This document shows positions 8,339-14,899 of a DNA stretch of 14,983 nucleotides, piece after piece. The notes below the pieces were generated by a model. The model did not search any database and was not told the origin of the DNA. It saw only the letters and a list, made by a program, of their open reading frames with translations. Numbering within the stretch: position 1 is the first letter of the stretch; each line of letters opens with the position of its first letter. Source of the stretch: Chromatiales bacterium (GTDB taxonomy: Bacteria > Pseudomonadota > Gammaproteobacteria > CAMYNG01); contig JALUTW010000105.1 in the NCBI GenBank assembly GCA_027021685.1, forward strand, positions 1-14,983, in the 5' to 3' direction. Both the position numbers and the translations under genes were made by a program.

Positions 8339-8884
8339 GTGAGGAAGATTCTGGGACGTTGGCTGCTGCCTGTCTTGTGCCTTGCCGGGGGCCCGGCCCT
8401 GGCCGCGGGCGCCGGGCTGAAGATCGGGTTCGTCGATACGGCACGGGTCCTCAAGGAGGCCCCGCAGGCGGAGGCTGCACGGAAGCGGCTGGAGCGTGAC
8501 TTCGCGCCCCGGGAAAAGAAGATCCTGGAGATGCAGAAGAAGCTCCGTGAGATGGAAGACAAGCTGGCCCAGAGCGGGGCCTTCATGAGCGATGCGCAGC
8601 GGCAGAAGCAGCATCGCCGGATCAAGAGCCAGCAGCGTGAGATCAAGCGGGCCAAGGAAGAGTTCAACGAGGACCTCAATCTGCGCCGCAATGAAGAGCT
8701 GCACAAGCTGCAGAAGCTGATCTACGAGGCGATCGTCGCCCTGGCGCGGGAGGAGAAGTTCGACGCCATCCTGGGAGAGACCATTTATGCGAGCAAGCGG
8801 GTGGATGTCACCGACCGCGTCCTGCAAAGGCTGCGGCAGGACTTTCGCAAACAGGGCTCGAAAGCCGATGGAGGCAGCCGCTGA
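8339..8884 (+). CDS. skp: Periplasmic chaperone Skp (OmpH)
   Basis: Skp is a periplasmic trimeric holdase that carries unfolded outer-membrane proteins to the Bam complex. The product starts at GTG and is 181 residues, slightly longer than the E. coli precursor (161). A signal peptide covers about 1-22 (RKILGRWLLPVLCLAGGPALA). The mature part opens with LKIGFVDTARVLKEAP, the short beta segment that forms the trimer core, followed by a long charged coiled-coil stretch (about 45-140, rich in Lys, Arg, Glu and Gln, for example KKILEMQKKLREMEDKLAQ) forming the tentacle arms. It returns to the core with FDAILGETIYASKRVDVTDRVL. It sits 14 nt after bamA and 14 nt before lpxD, the standard arrangement. 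The polar tail after about residue 165 is low complexity. Confidence 0.95.
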   Translation: MRKILGRWLLPVLCLAGGPALAAGAGLKIGFVDTARVLKEAPQAEAARKRLERDFAPREKKILEMQKKLREMEDKLAQSGAFMSDAQRQKQHRRIKSQQREIKRAKEEFNEDLNLRRNEELHKLQKLIYEAIVALAREEKFDAILGETIYASKRVDVTDRVLQRLRQDFRKQGSKADGGSR

Positions 8885-8898
8885 CTTCGAAACCAGGA

Positions 8899-9936
8899 AT
8901 GGAAGGCCGGCTGCTCGGTGAGCTCGCCCGGCTCGTCGAAGGAGAACTCCGGGGAGACGAAAACCGTCGCATCACCGGAGTCGGGACGTTGACCGGTGCA
9001 GGGCCGGAGGATGTGGCGTTTCTGGCCAACCCCCGCTACCGGGGCCAGCTCTCCCGGACTGCGGCCGCTGCCGTTGTGCTGGCACCAGCGGATGCCGACG
9101 CCTGCCCCGTGGACGCCATCGTGGTGTCCAATCCGTATCTGGCCTACGCGCGCATTTCCCGGGCGCTGACGCCGGGTGAGCCATGGGTCCCTGGCAGGGC
9201 GCCGGGGGCGCAGGTGGCGGAGGATGCCGAGGTGGATCCCAGCGCCCGGGTCGAGGCCAATGCCGTCGTCGAAAGCGGTGCCCGTATCGGTGCCCGCACG
9301 CGCATCGGACCCGGAGCGGTCATCGGCAGGGGAGTGGTCATCGGCTCCGAGACGGTGATCCACGCCAATGTCGTGATTGCCGGCGGTTGCCGCGTGGGCA
9401 GCCGGGTCATCCTCCACCCCGGGGTCGTCATCGGGGCGGACGGGTTCGGACTGGCCCATGCCGGCGATCATTGGGAGAAGGTGCCGCAGAGGGGAGCGGT
9501 GGTCATCGAAGACGATGTGGAGGTGGGGGCCAATACCACCATCGATCGCGGTGCTGTCGATGACACGGTGATTGAGGCCGGGGTCAAACTGGACAACCTG
9601 ATCCAGGTGGGCCACAACGTGCGTATCGGTGCACACACGGCGATTGCGGCATGTACGGCCATTGCCGGGAGTGTACGGATCGGCAGGCACTGCGTCATTG
9701 GCGGTGCGGTGGCCATTGCAGGGCATCTGGAGATCGCCGACCGTGTTACGATTACGGGGATGTCAATGGTGAGTCATTCCATTCGCGAGCCCGGAACGTA
9801 CTCGTCCGGCCTCCCCCTGGACGACAATCACAACTGGCGCCGCAACGCGGCGCGATTTCGACAACTGGACGAGCTGGCAAGGCGCCTCAGGGCGCTGGAG
9901 CGGCGGCTACGGACGCCCGATACAGAGGAACGCTGA
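8899..9936 (+). CDS. lpxD: UDP-3-O-(3-hydroxyacyl)glucosamine N-acyltransferase
   Basis: LpxD adds the second 3-hydroxyacyl chain from acyl-ACP, to the 2-amino group of the UDP-sugar, the third step of lipid A synthesis, in the cytoplasm. The product is 345 residues (341 in E. coli). An N-terminal uridine-binding domain (about 1-100, including FLANPRYRGQL) precedes a left-handed beta-helix of hexapeptide repeats (about 105-290). The catalytic base is His239 in LIQVGHNVRIG, the same number as in E. coli. The end shows SSGLPLDDNHNWRRNAARF and a terminal helix. Met290 aligns approximately with the acyl-length contact reported for the E. coli enzyme. The start ATG 8899 directly abuts AGGA, so its ribosome site is poor. 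If the upstream sugar is UDP-GlcNAc3N, as the gnn genes suggest, this enzyme would act on a product with an amide at position 3. Confidence 0.97.
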   Translation: MEGRLLGELARLVEGELRGDENRRITGVGTLTGAGPEDVAFLANPRYRGQLSRTAAAAVVLAPADADACPVDAIVVSNPYLAYARISRALTPGEPWVPGRAPGAQVAEDAEVDPSARVEANAVVESGARIGARTRIGPGAVIGRGVVIGSETVIHANVVIAGGCRVGSRVILHPGVVIGADGFGLAHAGDHWEKVPQRGAVVIEDDVEVGANTTIDRGAVDDTVIEAGVKLDNLIQVGHNVRIGAHTAIAACTAIAGSVRIGRHCVIGGAVAIAGHLEIADRVTITGMSMVSHSIREPGTYSSGLPLDDNHNWRRNAARFRQLDELARRLRALERRLRTPDTEER

Positions 9937-9937
9937 A

Positions 9938-10381
9938 TTGAGCACACTGGACATCAACGAGATTCTTGCTCACCTGCCGCATCGATATCCGTTTCTTCTC
10001 ATCGACCGGGTCACGGAGTGCGAGCCGGGGAAGCACCTGGTGGGCTACAAGAACGTGACCTACAACGAACCTTACTTCATCGGGCATTTCCCGCAGCGGC
10101 CCATCATGCCGGGCGTGCTGATCATCGAGGCGCTGGCCCAGGCCACCGGCATCCTCGCCTTTCGTACTGCGGAGGAGCGGCCGGAGGACGATTCCCTGTA
10201 TTACCTCGTGGGCGTGGATCAGGCGCGCTTCAAGCGGCCGGTGGGTCCGGGTGACCAGTTGTGGCTGGAGATCGAGGTGCTCAAAACGGTTCGTGGGGTG
10301 TGGAAATTCAATGGCAGCGCCCGTGTCGATGACGAAGCGGTGGCCACGGCGGTACTCATGTGCGCCAAGCGGGATGCCTAG
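9938..10381 (+). CDS. fabZ: 3-hydroxyacyl-ACP dehydratase FabZ
   Basis: FabZ dehydrates 3-hydroxyacyl-ACP in fatty acid elongation. It competes with LpxA and LpxD for the same hydroxyacyl-ACP, which explains the conserved clustering. The 147-residue hot-dog-fold product carries LPHRYPFLLIDRV (13-25), the catalytic His50 in GHFPQRPIMPGV and Glu64 in IEALAQATG, equivalent to His54 and Glu68 of the E. coli protein. The later block VDQARFKRPVGPGDQL is also typical. The start is TTG at 9938, one base after the lpxD stop, with GAGGAA about 10 nt upstream; no ATG at a sensible place exists in this frame. Translation is probably coupled to lpxD. After the TAG stop there are 134 nt before lpxA. Confidence 0.97.
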   Translation: MSTLDINEILAHLPHRYPFLLIDRVTECEPGKHLVGYKNVTYNEPYFIGHFPQRPIMPGVLIIEALAQATGILAFRTAEERPEDDSLYYLVGVDQARFKRPVGPGDQLWLEIEVLKTVRGVWKFNGSARVDDEAVATAVLMCAKRDA

Positions 10382-10498
10382 TGGGCCATATCCGGCAAGG
10401 AAAAACTGGAAGGGGAATGCCGTGTCCGGAGTGGCGGCAGGCCGGGCGGGCGTCGCCGTGGGACCGCATCGCAGCCCGCGCGGAACGTTGAGAGAGGG

Positions 10499-10510
10499 GC
10501 CGGATCCGGC
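10499..10510 (+). repeat. 12-bp perfect palindrome just before lpxA
   Basis: GCCGGATCCGGC is self-complementary and ends 5 nt before the lpxA ATG. It abuts the only purine-rich candidate ribosome site (GAGAGAGGGG, 10490-10499). It lies in the 134-nt fabZ-lpxA gap, which has no obvious promoter and no convincing gene. In so GC-rich a genome it may be chance. Confidence 0.3.
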
Positions 10511-10515
10511 GACGC

Positions 10516-11289
10516 ATGACCATCCATCCCACCGCCATCATTGATCCCGATGCCGTCCTTGGAGACGGGGTGGAAGTCGGTCCTTATTCCATCATCGGCC
10601 CCGGGGTCGAAATCGGTCCGGGCACCTGGATTGGACCACACGTGGTGATCAACGGCCCGACCCGGATCGGCAGGGACAACCGGATCTTCCAGTTCGCCTC
10701 CATCGGCGAGATCCCGCAGGACAAGAAGTTCCATGGAGAGGACAGTCTGCTGGAAATCGGCGATCGCAATACCATCAGGGAGTATGCCACCATCAACCGG
10801 GGCACCGCCGAGGGGGGCGGTGTCACCCGCATCGGCAGCGACAACTGGCTCATGGCCTACATTCATGTCGCGCATGACTGCGAGGTGGGTGATTACACCA
10901 TCATGGCCAATGCCGCGTCGCTGGCCGGACACGCCCGGCTGGAGGATCATGCCATTCTCGGCGGCTTTACCCTGGTGCACCAGTTTTGTGCCATCGGGGC
11001 CTATGCCTTTACCGCCATGGGCTCGGCCATTGCCAAGGACGTGCCGCCCTTCGTGACCGTGGCCGGCAACCCGGCGACCCCGCGCGGCGTCAACGTGGAA
11101 GGGCTGCGCCGGCACGGGTTTTCCCAGGACAGGCTGCAGGGCGTGCGGGAGCTGTACCGGCTGCTGTACCGCTCGGGCCTGGGACTCGACGAGGCCCGGG
11201 CCAGGATCGAGGACATGCAGGGCGGAAACGAGGACGCGGCGCGAATGGCGGAGTTTCTCCGCCGCAGCCGGCGCAGTATCGTGCGCTGA
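10516..11289 (+). CDS. lpxA: UDP-N-acetylglucosamine (or UDP-GlcNAc3N) acyltransferase LpxA
   Basis: LpxA transfers a 3-hydroxyacyl chain from ACP to position 3 of the UDP-sugar, the first step of lipid A synthesis, in the cytoplasm. The 257-residue trimeric beta-helix protein is full length (262 in E. coli; numbering offset 5). Conserved residues are the catalytic His120 in HVAHDC, His117, His139, His155 in VHQFC, Lys71, Asn193/Glu195 and Arg199. Two positions differ from E. coli: Asn94 replaces His99 (TINRGT), and Met168 stands at Gly173, the acyl-length ruler, as does Met169 in Pseudomonas aeruginosa, favouring a shorter chain near C10. An in-frame stop at 10489-10491 limits the start to ATG 10516. 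lpxB does not follow; the gene converges on a minus-strand gnnA-gnnB-lpxB operon, so the acceptor may be UDP-GlcNAc3N. Confidence 0.96.
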   Translation: MTIHPTAIIDPDAVLGDGVEVGPYSIIGPGVEIGPGTWIGPHVVINGPTRIGRDNRIFQFASIGEIPQDKKFHGEDSLLEIGDRNTIREYATINRGTAEGGGVTRIGSDNWLMAYIHVAHDCEVGDYTIMANAASLAGHARLEDHAILGGFTLVHQFCAIGAYAFTAMGSAIAKDVPPFVTVAGNPATPRGVNVEGLRRHGFSQDRLQGVRELYRLLYRSGLGLDEARARIEDMQGGNEDAARMAEFLRRSRRSIVR

Positions 11290-11421
11290 AGCGAACTCTC
11301 CGACACAAGGGACACGGTGACGGTAAAGGGCGCGCTGGTTCCCGCGTGTCGTTACCGGTTCTGCGCCAGGGTGCTGGCCGTCGGGCCTCGTTCCGCCCGG
11401 CCCGGCCTGCAATCGCCGCAG

Positions 11422-11439
11422 TCCGGGACCCGTCCCGGA
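11422..11439. terminator. GC-rich hairpin in the lpxA/lpxB convergent gap, possible bidirectional stop
   Basis: TCCGGGAC (11422-11429) and GTCCCGGA (11432-11439) form a perfect 8-bp inverted repeat with a very small loop; in RNA the inner pairs would open to give about 7 bp with a 4-nt loop. It lies between two convergent operons, where a shared terminator is expected. No T-rich tract follows on either strand, so it is not a canonical intrinsic terminator. Confidence 0.35.
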
Positions 11440-11469
11440 ATTCCGCGCGCGTCGTGTCGTGAGTTCACG

Positions 11470-11513
11470 CCCGTGTCGGCCGGTGGCGCGGCCTTGGGGA
11501 ATCCTGACACGGG
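11470..11513. terminator. Long stem-loop downstream of lpxB, possible transcript end
   Basis: CCCGTGTC (11470-11477) pairs perfectly with GACACGGG (11506-11513). The 28-nt interior contains an inner GGCC/GGCC pair (11478-11481 with 11490-11493). The element lies 26-69 nt beyond the lpxB stop on the minus strand. There is no U-tract, so the role as terminator or RNA-stabilising structure is inferred from position alone. Confidence 0.3.
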
Positions 11514-11538
11514 TTCGGCACCGATATCCATTGCTCCC

Positions 11539-12726
11539 TCAGCGCTCGCCTGCCGTGGCCTTTGCGTCTTTGCGCCCTTGTGCCGAGGCCGGGCGGGCCA
11601 GCATTTCCAGCACCACATTCTCGATGCGATCGGCCTCGTCCGGGGTGCCGAGGCGATCTTTCAGGGTGCCCAGCTCGCGGCGCATGCGTTCGGCCTCCGC
11701 CGGGTCATCCAGGATGCGGTCCAGCTCCGCGGCCAGGCGCGCCGGAGTGGCCTCGTCCTGCAGCAGCTCCGGGACCACCCGCCGGCCGGCGACGATGTTG
11801 CACAGCCCGATGTGCTCCAGGTGCACCAGGTGGCGCAGGAGGCCGTAGCTGAGAGGCGCAATGCGGTAGACGATGACCATGGGGACCTGGTGCAGCCCGA
11901 TCTCCAGGGTGGCGGTGCCGGATGCGGTTGCGATGAGATCGCAGGCGGCGATGGCCTCGCCGCTGCCGCCGTCCGTGAGTGTCAGGGGAATCGGTGGTCC
12001 CTGGCGGGTGTAGGTCTCGATGTCACTGCGCCGAAGTGTCGGTGCCACGGGCAACAGGAACTGCAGCCCGGGCCGGTGCGCATGCAGGCGCCGGGCGGTG
12101 TCGAGCAGCAACGGCATGAGCCGGTGCAGCTCGCTGTGCCGGCTCCCGGGAAAGAGGCCGACGACGGTGGCATCGGCCGGCAGATCCAGGCGGCGGCGCG
12201 CCGAGGCGCGATCGGGCCGGGGGACGGCGTGCTCCAGGAGCGGGTGGCCCACGAACCGGGCCTGGACGCCGTGGCGCCGGTAGAACTCCTGCTCGAAGGG
12301 AAAGACCACGGCCATCAGGTCCACGTCCTGCCGGATCCGGCGAACCCGGTAGCGGCGCCAGGCCCAGACCTGGGGACTGATGTAATAGAGCACCGGAATG
12401 CCCAGTTCACGGGCGGTCCGGGCCAGGCGCAGGTTGAACTCGGGATAGTCCACGAGGATCAGGAGATCCGGGCGCTCCTGGCGCAGGGCGGTGCGCATGG
12501 ACCGGAGGGCGGCCTTGATATCGGGCCAGTGGCGCAGGACTTCCACCAGCCCCACCACCGCCAGGCGACCGGCATCGACGCGGATGTCCACGCCGGCCTC
12601 GCGCATGCGCGGACCGCCGATTCCGCTGAAGGCCACAGAGGGGTTCTTCGCGTGAACGCGGCGAACCAGGTGGGCGGCGTGCATGTCGCCGGAGGCCTCT
12701 CCGGCGACGATGAGTACCCGGGCCAC
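11539..12726 (-). CDS. lpxB: Lipid-A-disaccharide synthase LpxB
   Basis: LpxB (GT19) condenses UDP-diacyl-sugar with lipid X to form the beta-1,6 disaccharide of lipid A, as a peripheral membrane enzyme. With the GTG start at 12726 the product is 395 residues. Motifs in order: AGEASGD (8-14), GIGGPRM (35-41), VVGLVEVL (57-64), the catalytic-region VDYPEFN (92-98), YYISPQVWAWR (114-124), VFPFEQEFYRRHGV (141-154), FVGHPLLE (158-165), PGSRHSEL (193-200) and ASGTATLE (268-275). The YPEFN and ISPQVWAWR forms resemble non-enteric LpxB subtypes; E. coli has APDFN and VSPSVWAWR. An alternative GTG at 12738 overlaps the gnnB stop and adds four residues. The last residues (about 382-389) are encoded by a CTTTGCG-type repeat. 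The gene is third in a gnnA-gnnB-lpxB operon and runs toward lpxA. Confidence 0.95.
   Translation of the reverse strand: MARVLIVAGEASGDMHAAHLVRRVHAKNPSVAFSGIGGPRMREAGVDIRVDAGRLAVVGLVEVLRHWPDIKAALRSMRTALRQERPDLLILVDYPEFNLRLARTARELGIPVLYYISPQVWAWRRYRVRRIRQDVDLMAVVFPFEQEFYRRHGVQARFVGHPLLEHAVPRPDRASARRRLDLPADATVVGLFPGSRHSELHRLMPLLLDTARRLHAHRPGLQFLLPVAPTLRRSDIETYTRQGPPIPLTLTDGGSGEAIAACDLIATASGTATLEIGLHQVPMVIVYRIAPLSYGLLRHLVHLEHIGLCNIVAGRRVVPELLQDEATPARLAAELDRILDDPAEAERMRRELGTLKDRLGTPDEADRIENVVLEMLARPASAQGRKDAKATAGER
11560..11583. repeat. Three degenerate 8-mer tandem repeats inside the lpxB 3' end
   Basis: On the plus strand three consecutive octamers read CTTTGCGT, CTTTGCGC and CCTTGTGC. On the lpxB strand they read as GCGCAAAGACGCAAAG with a degenerate first unit. 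They encode residues Ala382-Lys389 near the C-terminus of LpxB. The base pattern resembles the GCAAAGACGCAAAGG elements I recall as being scattered at gene ends in many bacterial genomes; that is recollection, not a search. Confidence 0.5.
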
Positions 12727-12731
12727 GCCGT

Positions 12732-13826
12732 TCAGCACCCCGCGGCCCGGCGCACCACCCGGGCGATGTGCTCCACGGTGTCGGGCGGGAGTTCCGGATA
12801 GATGGGCAGCGACAGGCACCGCTCGCACACCGACTCGGTCACCGGCAGGTGGACATCACGACAAGCCTCGCGATAGACCGCCTGGCGGTGCAGCGGGATG
12901 GGATAGTACACGGCCGAGGCGATGCCGGCCTCGGCCAGCGCCTCCTGAATGGCATCGCGGCGGTCGGTGAGGATGGTGTACTGGTGGAACACATGGGTCC
13001 CGGCGGGGTCCTCATACGGAGTCTCCACCACGTCGTGCAACAGCTCGGTGTACTGGTGTGCGGCCCGCCGGCGCCCTTCGTTGTAATCGTCGATGCGGCG
13101 CAGCTTGATGCGCAGGATGGCGGCCTGGATCTCGTCCAGCCGACTGTTGTACCCGACGAAATCGTGATGATAGCGCCGGGTGCTGCCATGATTGCGGAGC
13201 TGGCGCAGGCGCTCGGCCATGGCCTCCGATCCGGTGGTGATCATGCCGCCGTCGCCGTAGGCGCCGAGGTTCTTGCTGGGGAAAAAGCTGTGGCAGCCGG
13301 CCAGCCCGGCGGTCCCGGTCATGACGCCATCGCGGCGGGCGCCGAAGGATTGGGCGCAGTCCTCGATGATCACGAGATCGTGCCGGCGGGCGATGGCCTG
13401 CAGGGCGGGGAGGTCGGCCGGCTGGCCGAACAGGTGGACCGGCAGCAGGGCGCGGGTGCGGGCGGTCACGGCATCCGCGACCCGTTGCGGATCCATGTTG
13501 AAGGTGCGGGGGTCGATGTCCACGAAAACCGGTGTGGCCCCGGTATAGGAAACGGCCTCGGCGGTGGCGATGAAGGTGAAGGCCGGGAGAATGACTTCGT
13601 CGCCCGGCCCGATGCCCGCAGCACGCAGGGCCAGGTGCAGGGCGTCGGTGCCGGAGGCACAGCTCACGGCATGGGCGGCCCCGAGATAGGCGGCGGCCTC
13701 CTCCTCGAACTGCCGGACGTTGGGACCGAGAATGAAGTGGGTGTTCTCCAGCACTTCCTGCAGGGCGGCGTCGATCTCCGCCTTGAGGCTGTGGTACTGC
13801 TCCTTGAGGTCCACCATGGGGATCAT
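12732..13826 (-). CDS. gnnB: DegT/DnrJ/EryC1 sugar aminotransferase, probable UDP-3-oxo-GlcNAc 3-aminotransferase GnnB
   Basis: This is a PLP-dependent nucleotide-sugar aminotransferase. Its proposed job is glutamate-dependent amination of UDP-3-oxo-GlcNAc to UDP-GlcNAc3N, the second of two steps set up by the neighbouring oxidoreductase. The 364-residue protein is of standard family length: MIPMVDLKEQYHSLKAEID start, SCASGTDALHLAL (55-67), PAFTFIATAEAV (81-92), IIEDCAQSFGA (153-163) with Asp156 for the pyridinium nitrogen, and FFPSKNLGAYGDGG (181-194) with Lys185 as the Schiff-base lysine, the same number as in WbpE. It begins in an ATGA overlap with gnnA, has a strong ribosome site and ends 5 nt before lpxB. 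WbpE/WlbC-type enzymes acting on UDP-GlcNAc uronate derivatives for O-antigen are close relatives; the cotranscribed lpxB favours the lipid A role. Confidence 0.82.
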   Translation of the reverse strand: MIPMVDLKEQYHSLKAEIDAALQEVLENTHFILGPNVRQFEEEAAAYLGAAHAVSCASGTDALHLALRAAGIGPGDEVILPAFTFIATAEAVSYTGATPVFVDIDPRTFNMDPQRVADAVTARTRALLPVHLFGQPADLPALQAIARRHDLVIIEDCAQSFGARRDGVMTGTAGLAGCHSFFPSKNLGAYGDGGMITTGSEAMAERLRQLRNHGSTRRYHHDFVGYNSRLDEIQAAILRIKLRRIDDYNEGRRRAAHQYTELLHDVVETPYEDPAGTHVFHQYTILTDRRDAIQEALAEAGIASAVYYPIPLHRQAVYREACRDVHLPVTESVCERCLSLPIYPELPPDTVEHIARVVRRAAGC

Positions 13827-14866
13827 GAAAGCACTCCTCCATTGGATGCCGGCGCGGTGTGTGTGCGGGTGCCGGCCCGCTCCAGGGCCTCGGTGATGCG
13901 GATGGCGGTCTCCAGGGCCCGGCGTCCGTCCCGGCCGCTGACCACCGGCGGCGTGCCATGGCGCACCGCGGCGACGAAGGCGGTGACTTCCTCCAGCAGG
14001 GCGTCGGCGCCCTCGAGCCGGCGTTCCTCGCTGAGAATCTCGGGGATGTCGCCCGCCGCGGCGGGGCCGCGCCGGTGTACCGCCAGGTGCTTTTCATGGA
14101 AGTCCACCACGATGTAGGCATCGTGCTGGAACACCCGCATGATGCGCTCGGTCTTGCGTCCCGCCCGGCTGGCGGTGACGTTGGCCACGCAGCCGTTGGC
14201 AAAGCGCAGGCGGGCATTGGCGATGTCGATTTCGCCGGTGAGCACCGGGACGCCGCTGACATCCAGGGACGTGATGGGGGCAGGAACCATTTCCAGGATC
14301 AGATCGATATCGTGGATCATGAGATCCAGGACGACGTTCACGTCGGCCCCACGCGGGTTGAAGGGGGCCACCCGGTGCGACTCGATGAACAACGGCTCGG
14401 ACAGCACCCCTTGCAGCGCCACCATGGCCGGGTTGAAGCGTTCCAGGTGTCCCACCTGCAGCACCAGGCCGCGTTCCTCGGCCAGCCGGACCAGGATATC
14501 GGCCTCCTCCACGGTCACGGTCATGGGCTTTTCCAGCAGCACGTGGAGCCCGTGCTCCAGGCATTGGCGGGCGACCTCGAAGTGGCGCTGGGTGGGGACC
14601 ACGATGCTCACGAGGTCCACCTGCTCCAGGAGCGGGGCCACCGTGGTATATGCCGGAACGCCGAGTTCCTCTCCCACCACCCGCGCCCGATCCGGATCGG
14701 CGTCCACCACGCCGCACAGGGTGACATCGGGCAGCGCGGCATACTTCTGGGCATGAAACCGGCCCAGATAGCCGACCCCGATGACGGCGGCACGAAGTGG
14801 AGGAACGGAATGGGAGCGGCTCACATCAGGTGCGGTTCGGGTTACGGCAAGGATGGCCAGGGCCAT
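13823..14866 (-). CDS. gnnA: Gfo/Idh/MocA oxidoreductase, probable UDP-GlcNAc 3-dehydrogenase GnnA
   Basis: This NAD-dependent sugar oxidoreductase is proposed to oxidise the 3-OH of UDP-GlcNAc to the 3-oxo sugar used by GnnB. The 347-residue frame shows the Rossmann motif GVGYLGRFHAQKYA (G30-x-G32-x-x-G35), VVDADPDR (53-60) as the end of strand 2 that selects NAD or NADP, LEKPMTV (111-117) with the family EKP triplet, QVGHLERFNP (137-146), and DLMIHDIDLIL (181-191) with His185 as candidate catalytic residue. ATG 14866 gives an unusually long lead before the Rossmann strand and has no ribosome site; GTG 14824, fourteen codons on, would give a more typical N-terminus. The stop shares ATGA with gnnB. 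WlbA/WbpB-type dehydrogenases acting on UDP-GlcNAcA are the main alternative; the operon with lpxB favours GnnA. Confidence 0.78.
   Translation of the reverse strand: MALAILAVTRTAPDVSRSHSVPPLRAAVIGVGYLGRFHAQKYAALPDVTLCGVVDADPDRARVVGEELGVPAYTTVAPLLEQVDLVSIVVPTQRHFEVARQCLEHGLHVLLEKPMTVTVEEADILVRLAEERGLVLQVGHLERFNPAMVALQGVLSEPLFIESHRVAPFNPRGADVNVVLDLMIHDIDLILEMVPAPITSLDVSGVPVLTGEIDIANARLRFANGCVANVTASRAGRKTERIMRVFQHDAYIVVDFHEKHLAVHRRGPAAAGDIPEILSEERRLEGADALLEEVTAFVAAVRHGTPPVVSGRDGRRALETAIRITEALERAGTRTHTAPASNGGVLS
13834..13840 (-). promoter_or_regulatory. Strong ribosome binding site for gnnB
   Basis: On the minus strand GGAGGAG lies 7 nt before the gnnB ATG (13826) and inside the last codons of gnnA. 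This decides the gnnB start and suggests high, partly independent translation of the aminotransferase. Confidence 0.8.
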
Positions 14867-14899
14867 GGTTCGGCTGGACCCCGTCCGGCGGCCGGTGTA

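Noticed and set aside
5997..8444. Very long minus-strand open frame (815 codons) across bamA
   Set aside because: Antisense shadow caused by high GC third positions of bamA; no domain-like sequence.
10381..10491. A 36-codon open frame starting at a GTG that overlaps the fabZ stop and ending 24 nt before lpxA
   Set aside because: Short, arginine-rich, third-position base use unlike the neighbours in its first half, and no clear ribosome site at proper spacing; more likely non-coding.
11352..11618. Minus-strand 88-codon open frame spanning the lpxB 3' end and the convergent gap
   Set aside because: It overlaps lpxB in another frame and starts with residues translated from the CTTTGCG repeat; no recognisable domain or ribosome site.
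11317..12801. Long plus-strand open frame (494 codons) over lpxB
   Set aside because: It is the antisense shadow of lpxB in a GC-rich genome; lpxB on the minus strand carries all family motifs.
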